Source of the DNA: an uncultured Collinsella sp.
GTDB taxonomy: Bacteria; Actinomycetota; Coriobacteriia; Coriobacteriales; Coriobacteriaceae
Direction of reading: 5' to 3'
Length of the DNA stretch: 64,000 nucleotides
Assembly (NCBI GenBank): GCA_958443265.1
Contig: CAUCKA010000004.1
Location: 124,001 to 188,000, forward strand
Positions within the stretch are counted from its first letter, which is position 1, and each line of letters begins with the position of its first letter. Below, piece by piece: positions 50,652-58,833 of the stretch. The notes under the pieces were generated by a model. The model was not told the origin of the DNA, did no database searches, and was given only the letters and a program-made list of their open reading frames with translations. The translations under genes and the position numbers were made by a program.

Positions 50652-52610
50652 ATGGCGATTCGGACGATGGGGCCGAGCGGACAATACGAGACTGGATTGG
50701 ATGCTGCCGGTGCGGCGCTGCCCGAGCTGCTGGCGCCGGCGGGCGGACTCGACCAGATGCTTGCGGCCATCGCCGCGGGTGCCGATGCCATCTATGCGGG
50801 GTTGGGCGGCTTTAACGCCCGTGTGAGCGCCCATGGCTTTACGGATAACGAGTTTGCGCGCGGCTGCGCCGTGGCGCATGCCCATGGCGTGCGTGTGTAC
50901 GTAACGCTCAACGTGTTCGTGTTTGACGATGAGTTGTCCGACGCGGTGGCGTTGGGAGCTCATGCACTGGAGCTGGGCGCCGATGCTCTGATTGTCGCCG
51001 ATGCCGGGTTGGCCTGCGCGCTGCGCGCGGCGATTCCCGGGGTCGAGATTCACCTGTCCACGCAGGCGGGCGCTCATAGCGAGGGTGCCGTGCGGCTTGC
51101 CGCCGATGAGCTGGGGGTCGAGCGCGTGACGACGGCACGCGAGCTGACGGTCGACGAGATTGCGGCGCTATGTGCCACGGGCGTGCCCATCGAGGTATTC
51201 TGCCACGGTGCGATTTGCATCGGCTATTCGGGGGCGTGCGAGTTCTCGGCCTTGCGGCGTGGGCGCTCGGCGATGCGCGGCGACTGCACGCAGCCGTGCC
51301 GTCTGGCGTACGACCTAGTGGACGAGGCGGGGCAGAGTGTTGTTGCCGTCGAGGGAGACCGCCTGCTTTGTCCGCGTGACTATCTGGGTATCGCGCACCT
51401 GCCCGAGCTTGTTGCCACCGGCGTGGCATCGCTCAAGATCGAGGGACGCATGAAGAATCCCGATTACGTCTTTAACGTGGTGCGGGTGTGGCGCCGGGCG
51501 CTCGATATGCTGTGCGACGGCGCGTGGGACCCCGGTGCCGTGGAAGAGCTTGAACGCGAGCTGGGCCGGTCGTTCAACCGCGGGTTTACCGACGCGTATC
51601 TGCGGGGGCGTTCGGGCGCCGAGCTTATGAGCTTTGAGCGTGCGATCAACCAAGGTGTGCGCGTGGGACGCCTGGTGGCCGTTGGCCACGAGGAAGTGAC
51701 CGTCGAGCTCGATGCCGCCGTGGCGGCGGGTGACACGCTCGAGATTCGGTTCTATCCGGGTGCCGACGCGCGTCCCGATGTGCCCAAGCGCTGGCCGCAG
51801 GTGCCCTGCCCGGTGGATGCCGCAGCGGGGAAGCGCGTCGTCGTGCATTGCAAGCGTAAGGTGGACGCGGGCTGCGAGGTGTACCTGATTCGCAGTGCCG
51901 GCGTGCTGGGGCAAACGGCAACGGTGTTGGAGCGCATGCGGGCCGAGGCAGATGCGATTGCGCCCGTTGCACGTGCCGTTGAGGTACTGCCCTTTGAGGA
52001 CGTTGCGGTGGATGGCGGTGCGTCGACGGAGTTGGTGGAGTGCACGGCTCCCGCTCGCATGGTTTTTGCTTGGCAGCTGATGGATGCCGACCCGCGCGGA
52101 GAACTCGATTTGTCCGACGCCGCTGTGGTGCTTGACGAGGTGTGCCGCACGGGTGACGCTGACCGGACCCGCTCACTGACACAGCGTGCCGGGCGCGTCG
52201 TCTGCCGCAACCTAGGACAGGTGGTGATCGCTCGCGAGCTGGGCGTGACGTTTGACGTGGCGGCGCCGGTGTTCTGCGCGAATCGGGCCACGCTTGCCTG
52301 GCTGCGCGAACTCGGTGCGGGGCGGGTGTACTTGCCGGCCGAGTTGCTCGGCAATGATGCGGAGCGTATTGCCGAACTGGCTGCTGAACCCGGCGTCTGG
52401 GGTCCGGTCGACGCCGATCGTCCCGAGCTTATGGTGTGCGAGCACTGCCTGCTGACCGCCGAGGGCGTCTGCGCTACCGATGCGACGGGACAGGTCCGTT
52501 GCCGCGACTGCTTGCGTCGTCGGCAGGTACGCTATCTGGTCGAGCGTGACGGTACACGTCTGCCGGTCGCCGTTGACGCGTGCGGCAGGACGAGGATTTT
52601 CCTGTCGTAG
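50652..52610 (+). CDS. U32 family peptidase-like protein (second copy)
   Basis: 652 residues from the ATG at 50652 behind AAGGAG. ELLAPAGGLDQMLAAIAAGA, DAIYAGLGGFNARV and EVFCHGAICIGYSGACEFSA with DCTQPCRLAYDL mark the U32 fold and its cysteine set. The C-terminus has CEHCLLTAEGVC and CRDCLRRR, another cysteine cluster. It is shorter than the U32 protein at 5792-8284, lacking much of the DUF3656 part. Family members include tRNA/rRNA hydroxylation factors (TrhP, RlhA); TrhP-like tRNA modification is the closest guess. Transcribed divergently from the PBP gene. Confidence 0.85.
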   Translation: MAIRTMGPSGQYETGLDAAGAALPELLAPAGGLDQMLAAIAAGADAIYAGLGGFNARVSAHGFTDNEFARGCAVAHAHGVRVYVTLNVFVFDDELSDAVALGAHALELGADALIVADAGLACALRAAIPGVEIHLSTQAGAHSEGAVRLAADELGVERVTTARELTVDEIAALCATGVPIEVFCHGAICIGYSGACEFSALRRGRSAMRGDCTQPCRLAYDLVDEAGQSVVAVEGDRLLCPRDYLGIAHLPELVATGVASLKIEGRMKNPDYVFNVVRVWRRALDMLCDGAWDPGAVEELERELGRSFNRGFTDAYLRGRSGAELMSFERAINQGVRVGRLVAVGHEEVTVELDAAVAAGDTLEIRFYPGADARPDVPKRWPQVPCPVDAAAGKRVVVHCKRKVDAGCEVYLIRSAGVLGQTATVLERMRAEADAIAPVARAVEVLPFEDVAVDGGASTELVECTAPARMVFAWQLMDADPRGELDLSDAAVVLDEVCRTGDADRTRSLTQRAGRVVCRNLGQVVIARELGVTFDVAAPVFCANRATLAWLRELGAGRVYLPAELLGNDAERIAELAAEPGVWGPVDADRPELMVCEHCLLTAEGVCATDATGQVRCRDCLRRRQVRYLVERDGTRLPVAVDACGRTRIFLS

Positions 52611-52706
52611 GTGCCGCGTCGCGTCAGTTTGTTATCATATGAGAGTTTATGGACTTCCAGCACCGCCGTATCCGGTGAGGGTGCTATAGCAAAAGGAGGA
52701 TACCCA

Positions 52707-53918
52707 ATGCTGTCTGTTGACGAGCAAATGCGTATCATCACCTCGGGCGCTGCGAAGATCGTCCCCGAGGCCGACCTTCGTAAGAAGCTTGAGAAGGGCG
52801 AGCCCCTCAACATCAAGCTCGGCGTCGACCCCACCAGCCCCGACCTGCACCTGGGCCATGCCGTGCCGCTGCGCAAGATGCGCCAGTTCCAGGACCTGGG
52901 CCACAACGTCACCCTTATCATCGGCAACGGCACCGCGCTGATCGGCGACCCCTCGGGCAAGAACTCCACCCGCCCGCAGCTTTCGCAGGAGCAGATCGAG
53001 GCCAATGCCGAGACCTACGTGAGCCAGGCCATGAAGATCCTGGACCCCGAGAAGACCACCATCGTGCACAACGGTGACTGGATTCTGTCGATGGATCTGG
53101 CCGGTCTGCTGCAGGTGTGCTCCAAGTTCACCGTTGCCCGCATCCTTGAGCGCGACGACTTTACCAAGCGCTACCAGTCTCAGACGCCGATCGCCCTGCA
53201 TGAGTTCCTGTATCCCGTGATGCAGGCCTTCGACTCTGTGCAGATCAAGGCCGACGTGGAGATGGGTGGCACCGATCAGCTCTTCAACCTGCTCGCCGGC
53301 CGCGAGCTCATGGAGAAGATGGGCATGGAGCCCCAGATCGCGCTCACCATGCCGCTGCTCGAGGGCACCGATGGCGTTCGTAAGATGTCCAAGTCCTATG
53401 GCAACTACATCGGCCTGACCGACGCCCCCAAGGATATGTTCGGCAAGACCATGTCCATCCCCGACGAGATGATCGGCAAGTACTATCGTCTGGCCAGCTC
53501 GCTCACCCCGGCCGAGGTCGACAAGATCGACGCCGCTTTGGCCGATGGCTCTGCCGACCCCTATGAGCTCAAGCGTGCCCTGGGCCGCGACCTGTGCGAC
53601 ACCTACCACGGCGCCGGTGCCGGCGACGAGGCTCAGGCCGAGTTCGACCGCGTGTTCAAGGAAGGCCAGCTCGCCGACTTCCCCGAGAAGCATGTCGAGC
53701 TGACCGTCAACGACGAGGGTCAGATCTACCTCGCCGGCCTGCTCAAGGATCTGGGACTTTCGGCCAGCGCCGGCCAGGCCCGTCGCGATATCGACGGCGG
53801 CGGCGTCAAGATTAATGGCGAGGCCGTGGCTCCCAAGAGCTACAACATCGACCCCAGCGCGCTCAAGCTGGGCGACACCCTCTCCGTGGGCAAGCGCAAG
53901 GGCTTCAAGTTGATTTAG
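52707..53918 (+). CDS. tyrS: tyrosyl-tRNA synthetase
   Basis: 403 residues from the ATG at 52707 behind AAAAGGAGG. Class I motifs DPTSPDLHLGHAVPL (HIGH-like) and VRKMSKSYGN (KMSKS) are present; VEMGGTDQLFNLLAGRELM fits the TyrZ branch; a C-terminal S4 domain (ARRDIDGGGVKINGE) binds tRNA. The 96-bp leader has no room for a T-box. It charges tRNA-Tyr. Confidence 0.95.
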   Translation: MLSVDEQMRIITSGAAKIVPEADLRKKLEKGEPLNIKLGVDPTSPDLHLGHAVPLRKMRQFQDLGHNVTLIIGNGTALIGDPSGKNSTRPQLSQEQIEANAETYVSQAMKILDPEKTTIVHNGDWILSMDLAGLLQVCSKFTVARILERDDFTKRYQSQTPIALHEFLYPVMQAFDSVQIKADVEMGGTDQLFNLLAGRELMEKMGMEPQIALTMPLLEGTDGVRKMSKSYGNYIGLTDAPKDMFGKTMSIPDEMIGKYYRLASSLTPAEVDKIDAALADGSADPYELKRALGRDLCDTYHGAGAGDEAQAEFDRVFKEGQLADFPEKHVELTVNDEGQIYLAGLLKDLGLSASAGQARRDIDGGGVKINGEAVAPKSYNIDPSALKLGDTLSVGKRKGFKLI

Positions 53919-53919
53919 T

Positions 53920-53943
53920 TCCGCCGTTCTAACGAACGGCGGA
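53920..53943 (+). terminator. hairpin after tyrS
   Basis: Perfect 10-bp stem TCCGCCGTTC / GAACGGCGGA around TAAC directly after the tyrS stop; T-run weak. A second hairpin follows at 53993. Confidence 0.6.
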
Positions 53944-53992
53944 CCGGCCGACGCTGCGCGGGCCGCATTTGGACAATCTGACGTTCAACTTC

Positions 53993-54028
53993 AAGGGCGC
54001 GACCAGAAGGTCAGCGCCCTTTCGTTTA
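53993..54028 (+). terminator. second hairpin with T-tract after tyrS
   Basis: AAGGGCGC-GACC / GGTCA-GCGCCCTT around AGAA, followed by TCGTTT. Fits a terminator just outside the left end of the IS200 element. Confidence 0.75.
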
Positions 54029-54795
54029 CAGGCTTTAGCCTGTGCGGGGCGCGCAGCGCGCCGCATCAGAAACCACCCGCTATGCGGGTGGGGCCAAACG
54101 GCTTTACAAAGCCGCCCCCTCGCCGGACACTTGCGATTGTTCAGGCCGCAAGGAATCCGAGTCGAGAGGGCGGTGGTGGCGTATGGCCCAGAAGGCCTAC
54201 GGCCTGTCGCACACGAAGTGGACGTGCAAGTACCACGTCGTGTTCACGCTGAAGTATAGGCGCAAAGTCATCTACAACCAAATAAGGTCCGACCTTGGGG
54301 AGATCTTCAGGAAGCTCTGCCAGTACAAGGGGATAGAGGTCATCGAGGGGCACCTGATGCCCGACCACGTCCACATGCTGCTGGCGATACCGCCGAAGTA
54401 CAGCGTGTCCAGCGTGATGGGCTACCTGAAGGGGAAGAGCTCGCTGATGGTATTCGACAGGCACGCGAACATGGAGTACAAGTTCGGCAACAGGAAGTTC
54501 TGGGCCGAGGGCCACTGCGTGTCCACCGTCGGCCTGAACGAGGCCACGATCGCGAAGTACATCCGGGAGCAGGAGAAGGCCGACATCGCGCTCGACCGGC
54601 TGAGCGCCAAGGAGTACGAGGACCCCTTCGATAGGGGGCCGGGGCGTAAATAGCGCCGGTTTGACCGGCCCGTCACGGGTCAATCTGCAGTGCGGCCCGA
54701 ACCCCGTGAGGGCCGGCGCCTTTAGACGCGTGCCGGAAATCCAAGGGTTACACCCTAAGAGCAAACCACCCCTTCTAGGGGTGATTTTGATTTCG
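54025..54795 (+). mobile_element. IS200/IS605 family element, tnpA only
   Basis: About 770 bp. Left end: ACAGGCTTTAGCCTGT hairpin (54027-54042), then CCACCCGC / GCGGGTGG hairpin (54073-54091), then a CTTGC..GCAAG stem with the GATTGTTCAGG loop before the gene. Right end: CACCCCT / AGGGGTG hairpin (54768-54784). Subterminal hairpins, no terminal inverted repeats and a single Y1 transposase gene are the IS200/IS605 plan; tnpB is absent. The exact cleavage points are not certain. A shared left end survives as a remnant at 2211-2418. Confidence 0.85.
54183..54653 (+). CDS. tnpA: IS200/IS605 Y1 transposase TnpA
   Basis: 156 residues from the ATG at 54183. The HUH metal motif is in GHLMPDHVHMLLAIPPKY (His-Val-His, about residues 60-64) and the catalytic Tyr is in EATIAKYIREQE (about 125). 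AQKAYGLSHTKWTCKYHVVF is the usual start. It nicks and joins single-stranded DNA by recognising the end hairpins. All key residues are present, so it is probably active. The start codon stands after a stem-loop that may limit translation. Confidence 0.94.
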   Translation: MAQKAYGLSHTKWTCKYHVVFTLKYRRKVIYNQIRSDLGEIFRKLCQYKGIEVIEGHLMPDHVHMLLAIPPKYSVSSVMGYLKGKSSLMVFDRHANMEYKFGNRKFWAEGHCVSTVGLNEATIAKYIREQEKADIALDRLSAKEYEDPFDRGPGRK

Positions 54796-55041
54796 CGTCA
54801 CCTTGCCTCAAATGCGGCCCGCTCGCTGGCGTTGCCAAAATATCGGCGCTGCCGTTGTTGGCACTTTGGGACACTCCTTGTCATTGGTGCAAAGCAACCT
54901 GTCTCCATTGCGCCAAGCGGCGTGTGCCGTTAAGCGGAGAGGCGTATTGTTGACCCATCGTTTGGGCATACAATGGCTATTGGCTTGCTGCGGTGAAGGT
55001 TTGTCCGCTCCGCAGTTATTTCTACAGTTAAAGGAGTATGT
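54796..55041 (+). promoter_or_regulatory. intergenic region with likely adenine deaminase promoter
   Basis: Holds one REP-like TTTGGGACACTCCTTGTCATT near 54867 and a possible promoter, TTGTTG, 16 bp, TACAAT (ending about 54973). AAAGGAG before the ade start at about 55030. Nothing else recognised. Confidence 0.4.
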
Positions 55042-56862
55042 ATGTCCGTTGAGGTCATGAGGTCTGTGATCGATGCTGCCGAGGGCCGCGTGCCCGTCGA
55101 CACGCTGTTTACCAATGCGCAGATTGTCGACGTTTATGGCCAGCGCGTGGCGCCCGGTAGCGTTGCCGTCAAGGACGGCGTAATCGTCGGCGTGCTCTAC
55201 GACGGTCGCGACGATGCCACCGGCACCTACGAGGCGGCTGAGGTCATTGACTGCCAGGGTTGCTATATCGCCCCCGGCTTTATCGACGGACATCTGCACA
55301 TCGAGTCCTCGAACATCCGTCCCGCCGAGTATGCGCGCATGGCGGCGACGCGCGGCACCACCACTGCCATCGCCGACAGCCACGAGATCGCCAACGTTTC
55401 CGGCCTGAACGGCCTGCGCTTTATGATCGAGGACGGCCGTCGCGCGCCCATTTCCATCAAATACATGATGCCCTCGTGCGTGCCCGCACTGCCCGATGAG
55501 CAGGCCGGTGCCGTTATCACCGCCGCCGATATGCAGGCGTTTTTTGCCGAGCATCCGGGCGATGTCTTTGGTCTGGGCGAGATGATGAACCTGCCGGGCG
55601 TCTTTATGGCCGATCCCGAGACCTGCGCTCGAATCGACGCTGCCAACCAGACGCCGTCCAAACAGGTCGACGGCCATGCGCCGCTCGTTGCCGGCAAGGA
55701 TCTCAATGCCTATGCCGCGGCGGGCATTATCGCCGACCACGAGTCGACGATTCCCGAGGAGGCGCTCGACAAGCTATCTCGCGGCATGTATGTCATGCTG
55801 CGCGAAGGTACGTGCAGCCATGACTTGGCTAACCTGTCTCCGATGTTGCTGGAAAACCCCGCCCGTGCCCGCCGCTGCTGTTTTGCGACCGATGACCGCG
55901 CTCCCTCCGACGCGCTTTCGACCGGTATGATCGACAATGCCTGCCGCGTGGCCATCGAGGCCGGTATTGACCCCGTGGTCGCCATCTCTATGGCGTCCCT
56001 GTCCACGGCCGAAGCGTTTGGCCTGGACCACGGTTGCCGCGACCCGCACGAGCTGCGTGGCGCCATCGCCCCGGGCAAGCGTGCCGACCTGCTGGTACTC
56101 AACGACCTGACGTTTGCTACAGCTCCGCATCGCGTGTATGCCGCCGGCGCGCTCGTGGCACAGGACGGCACTTTTATGGGCGAGGTTGCGCCCGAGATGG
56201 CCGAGGTTGCGGCCCTTGCCGATGAGCTGCGTGCTTCCGTTAAGCTGCCGAATCTATCGCTCGACGTGTTCGACTATGCCTTTAAGCCGGGCGAGGCCGT
56301 GATTGACGTGGTGCCGGGCAAGGCCATCACGGGCATGGCTCGTCCCGAGAATGCCGAGGGCCTGCGCCGCATTATGCTGATCGAGCGCCACGGCCGCGGC
56401 GCATCGCTGCAGGCAGAGGGTGCCGACGGTGATGGTCCTGCGGGCCTGGGTCTTGTTGGCAAGCACATCGGTCGCGGCTGGGTGCGCGGTTTCACCATCA
56501 CCGGTGGTGCCATCGCCTCCACGATCGGCCACGACTCGCACAACGTGTGCGTGGTGGGCGACAACGCAGCCGATATGATGGCTGCCGTCGAGGCTGTTGG
56601 CCAGGGCGGTCACGTGCTGGTACGCGATGGTGAGGTCGTAGCGCGCATTCCGCTGGCGCTCGGTGGCCTGATGAGCGAGGGCACGGCCGAGGATGTCGCC
56701 GCGCAACACGACGACTTTATGGTCAAGGCGCGCGCGATGGGTATTGAGCCGCCACTCGACCCCATCATGGGCATCATCTTCCTGCCCCTGCCGGTGATCC
56801 CGACGCTCCGCATTCGCCCCGAGGGCATGTTCGACGTCACTACCTTCACCTACGCCGACTAG
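55042..56862 (+). CDS. ade: adenine deaminase
   Basis: 606 residues, normal for bacterial Ade. The metal motif is APGFIDGHLHIESSNI, followed by ADSHEIANVSG. The central region has the FATDDRAPSDAL stretch with the catalytic Asp pair. The C-terminal Ade domain has VVGDNAADMMAAVEAVGQGG and GIIFLPLPVIPTLRI. It hydrolyses adenine to hypoxanthine and ammonia. Hypoxanthine is a substrate for xanthine dehydrogenase, so this gene could feed the purine cluster at 9-35 kb, though it is transcribed separately. Confidence 0.95.
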   Translation: MSVEVMRSVIDAAEGRVPVDTLFTNAQIVDVYGQRVAPGSVAVKDGVIVGVLYDGRDDATGTYEAAEVIDCQGCYIAPGFIDGHLHIESSNIRPAEYARMAATRGTTTAIADSHEIANVSGLNGLRFMIEDGRRAPISIKYMMPSCVPALPDEQAGAVITAADMQAFFAEHPGDVFGLGEMMNLPGVFMADPETCARIDAANQTPSKQVDGHAPLVAGKDLNAYAAAGIIADHESTIPEEALDKLSRGMYVMLREGTCSHDLANLSPMLLENPARARRCCFATDDRAPSDALSTGMIDNACRVAIEAGIDPVVAISMASLSTAEAFGLDHGCRDPHELRGAIAPGKRADLLVLNDLTFATAPHRVYAAGALVAQDGTFMGEVAPEMAEVAALADELRASVKLPNLSLDVFDYAFKPGEAVIDVVPGKAITGMARPENAEGLRRIMLIERHGRGASLQAEGADGDGPAGLGLVGKHIGRGWVRGFTITGGAIASTIGHDSHNVCVVGDNAADMMAAVEAVGQGGHVLVRDGEVVARIPLALGGLMSEGTAEDVAAQHDDFMVKARAMGIEPPLDPIMGIIFLPLPVIPTLRIRPEGMFDVTTFTYAD

Positions 56863-57001
56863 TCATTGGGGACGTTCTTAAACGACTAGCCGTCGGGGAC
56901 ACTCTTTGGCGTGTCGCCTGACGCCGCGACCGTGGGACCTCTGGCGCGCGTGAGCTATTTGCTAGGTCCTTGTAACGTTTATGACTGCGGGGTCTTATTT
57001 G

Positions 57002-57062
57002 GGCTCCCTTTGGGTACGTTGGAATCGGATACACGTCTGATTCCATCAAGCCCGAAGGGAGC
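57002..57062 (+). promoter_or_regulatory. hairpin overlapping the ribosome site of the HAD gene
   Basis: Outer arms GGCTCCCTTTGGG (57002-57014) and CCCGAAGGGAGC (57050-57061), with an inner GGAATC / GATTCC hairpin. The right arm contains AAGGGAG, the ribosome site of the gene starting at 57069, so folding would hide it. Candidate translational switch. Confidence 0.5.
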
Positions 57063-57068
57063 TTTTCT

Positions 57069-57863
57069 ATGTTTAAACTGATTGCATCCGATATGGACGG
57101 CACACTGCTTGACGAAAATGGCCAGGTGCCGCCTGAGACCTACGAATTGATCCTGGCGCTACGCGAGCATGGTGTACATTTTGCCGCATCGTCAGGCCGC
57201 CGCTACGATCGCCTGTGCGAGTTCTTTGCGCCCGTTCGCGACAAGATGGACTTTGTCGCAGCTAACGGTGCCCAGGTCTACGCCGACGGCAAATTGGTAG
57301 ACCGCGAGGTGTATTCGCACCTGTCGATTCGAAAGCTCGCCCAGGCCGTCGCGACGTTTCCCAATCTGCATCTTGCACTCTTTGATCGAACCAAGTCCTT
57401 TTTGCTCGATGACGAGTGCAAGTTCGTGCGCGAGGTCGATAAGGACCTCCCCAATGCCGAGCGCATTTGGGAGCTGCCCGATCCCAGCGTAAATATCATC
57501 AAAGCGAGTATCTTTTGCGACGACGGTGCCGTTATGGACAGTGCGTACGTGCTACAGCGCGAACTCGGTCAGCTCTTTACCTTTGCGCCTTCAGGCAACG
57601 CGTGGATCGATGCCATGCAGCCCGGTGTGTCGAAGGCTTCGGGCATCGCACAGCTCGCGGAGCATTACGGCATTGGGCGCGATGAGGTTATGGCGTTTGG
57701 CGACTCTATGAACGACTACGAGATCATTCGCTTTGTCGGCACGGGTTGCGCGATGGAAAACGCGCGCCCCGCGCTCAAGGCGGTGGCCGATCGCGTGGTG
57801 GGTCGTAACCGCGACCACGCCGTCCAGCAGGAGCTCCGTCGTGTTCTGGAGAGCCTTGCTTAA
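57069..57863 (+). CDS. Cof-type HAD family hydrolase
   Basis: 264 residues. HAD motif I is ASDMDGTLLDENG (about 7-19), motif II AASSGRRYDRL, motif III Lys in VSKASGIAQLAEHYGI, motif IV VMAFGDSMNDYEII. The Cof cap domain lies between. These enzymes dephosphorylate sugar phosphates, nucleotides or flavin precursors in the cytoplasm; substrate not predictable. It is convergent with a second, frameshifted HAD gene. Confidence 0.9.
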   Translation: MFKLIASDMDGTLLDENGQVPPETYELILALREHGVHFAASSGRRYDRLCEFFAPVRDKMDFVAANGAQVYADGKLVDREVYSHLSIRKLAQAVATFPNLHLALFDRTKSFLLDDECKFVREVDKDLPNAERIWELPDPSVNIIKASIFCDDGAVMDSAYVLQRELGQLFTFAPSGNAWIDAMQPGVSKASGIAQLAEHYGIGRDEVMAFGDSMNDYEIIRFVGTGCAMENARPALKAVADRVVGRNRDHAVQQELRRVLESLA

Positions 57864-57905
57864 TCCAGCAGTTAGGGACGTTCCTTTTCTGCCGGGTTGC
57901 TGCTG

Positions 57906-58746
57906 CTAGGCGAGGGCGGCCATGATGGTGCGGGCGACGCCGTCGTGGTCGTTGTCGTATTCGGTGATGGCGTCGGCGGCCTCGCGGTCCTCGGGCTCGG
58001 CGTTGATCATGGCCATGCCGTGACCCGCTGCCTGCAGCATGGGGATGTCGTTGATGTTGTCGCCGAACGACCAGGCGTCGGCGAGACGCTCGCCCAGGTG
58101 CTCACATAGCCACGTGAGGGCCGTTCCCTTGGTGGCTCCCTCGCCCATGACCTCGATATTCATGGCGTACGAACGCGTGACCTCGATGCCTTCGAGCGTG
58201 TCGAGCGCCGCGGCGATGGCGTCGCGATCGGCTGGGTCGTGCCAGTACATGGCGATGCGTTCGAGTGTCTCGACTCCGTCGATCTTGCTGTCGATATCCA
58301 TGTCGATCGGCGTTCGCGTGCGCTTGAGCGAAGCTGCGATGTGGGGGTCGCCGCCGCAGAATTCGTCCAGGCGCTCGTAGAGCGAGCGGGGGAGGAAGCA
58401 CTGCCCGTCCGCGAAGATATCGAAGGTCACATCGTGGCCGGCGGCAATGCTATGGACGCGGTGGGCGATGGCGCGGTCGAGCGGTCGGCTCAAAATGCGC
58501 GTAGCACGTGAGGCATCGGTGGGCGTACCGTCGTCGAGCTGCCAGACGCTGGCACCGTTGGCGCAGACCGCGTAGTGTACGGCGGGGTGGGCGAGGATGG
58601 GCTCAAAGATGCCCGACAGCGGGCGCCCCGTGCAGGGCACAAACTCAACACCGCGGCGCAAGCTCGTCGAGCATCGTCCAGGTGGCGTCGCTCATCTGCT
58701 TATCGCTCGTCAGCAGCGTTCCATCCATATCGGAAAACACAATCAT
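57906..58746 (-). pseudogene. HAD family hydrolase, frameshifted near the N-terminus
   Basis: The first part reads MIVFSDMDGTLLTSDKQ and on to TMLDELAPRC before a stop; the rest continues in another frame as RRGVEFVPCTGRPLSGIFEP to the end, with motif III/IV (ATKGTALTWL, AWSFGDNINDIPML). Joined, the two parts form a complete Cof-type HAD of about 280 residues. The shift lies at the GC-rich run at about 58649-58664 (GCGCCGCGG on the minus strand), as if two bases were lost from a longer GCGCGCCGC. It may be a true inactivation or a sequencing error in a GC repeat. Confidence 0.75.
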
Positions 58747-58773
58747 TCGATGCAGCCCTTTCTACTGGCATAA

Positions 58774-58812
58774 AAAGCGTGGCCGAGGGCGGTGATGCCC
58801 TGGCCACGCTCG
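58774..58812 (-). terminator. terminator after citrate synthase gene
   Basis: Stem AGCGTGGCC..GGGC / GCCC..GGCCACGCT, with TTTTTA following on the minus strand. Confidence 0.85.
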
Positions 58813-58833
58813 GGTTCTATAACGGTCCGCGTC

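Noticed and set aside
52611..52706. T-box riboswitch before tyrS
   Set aside because: The 96-bp gap is too short for a T-box and shows no specifier stem or terminator.
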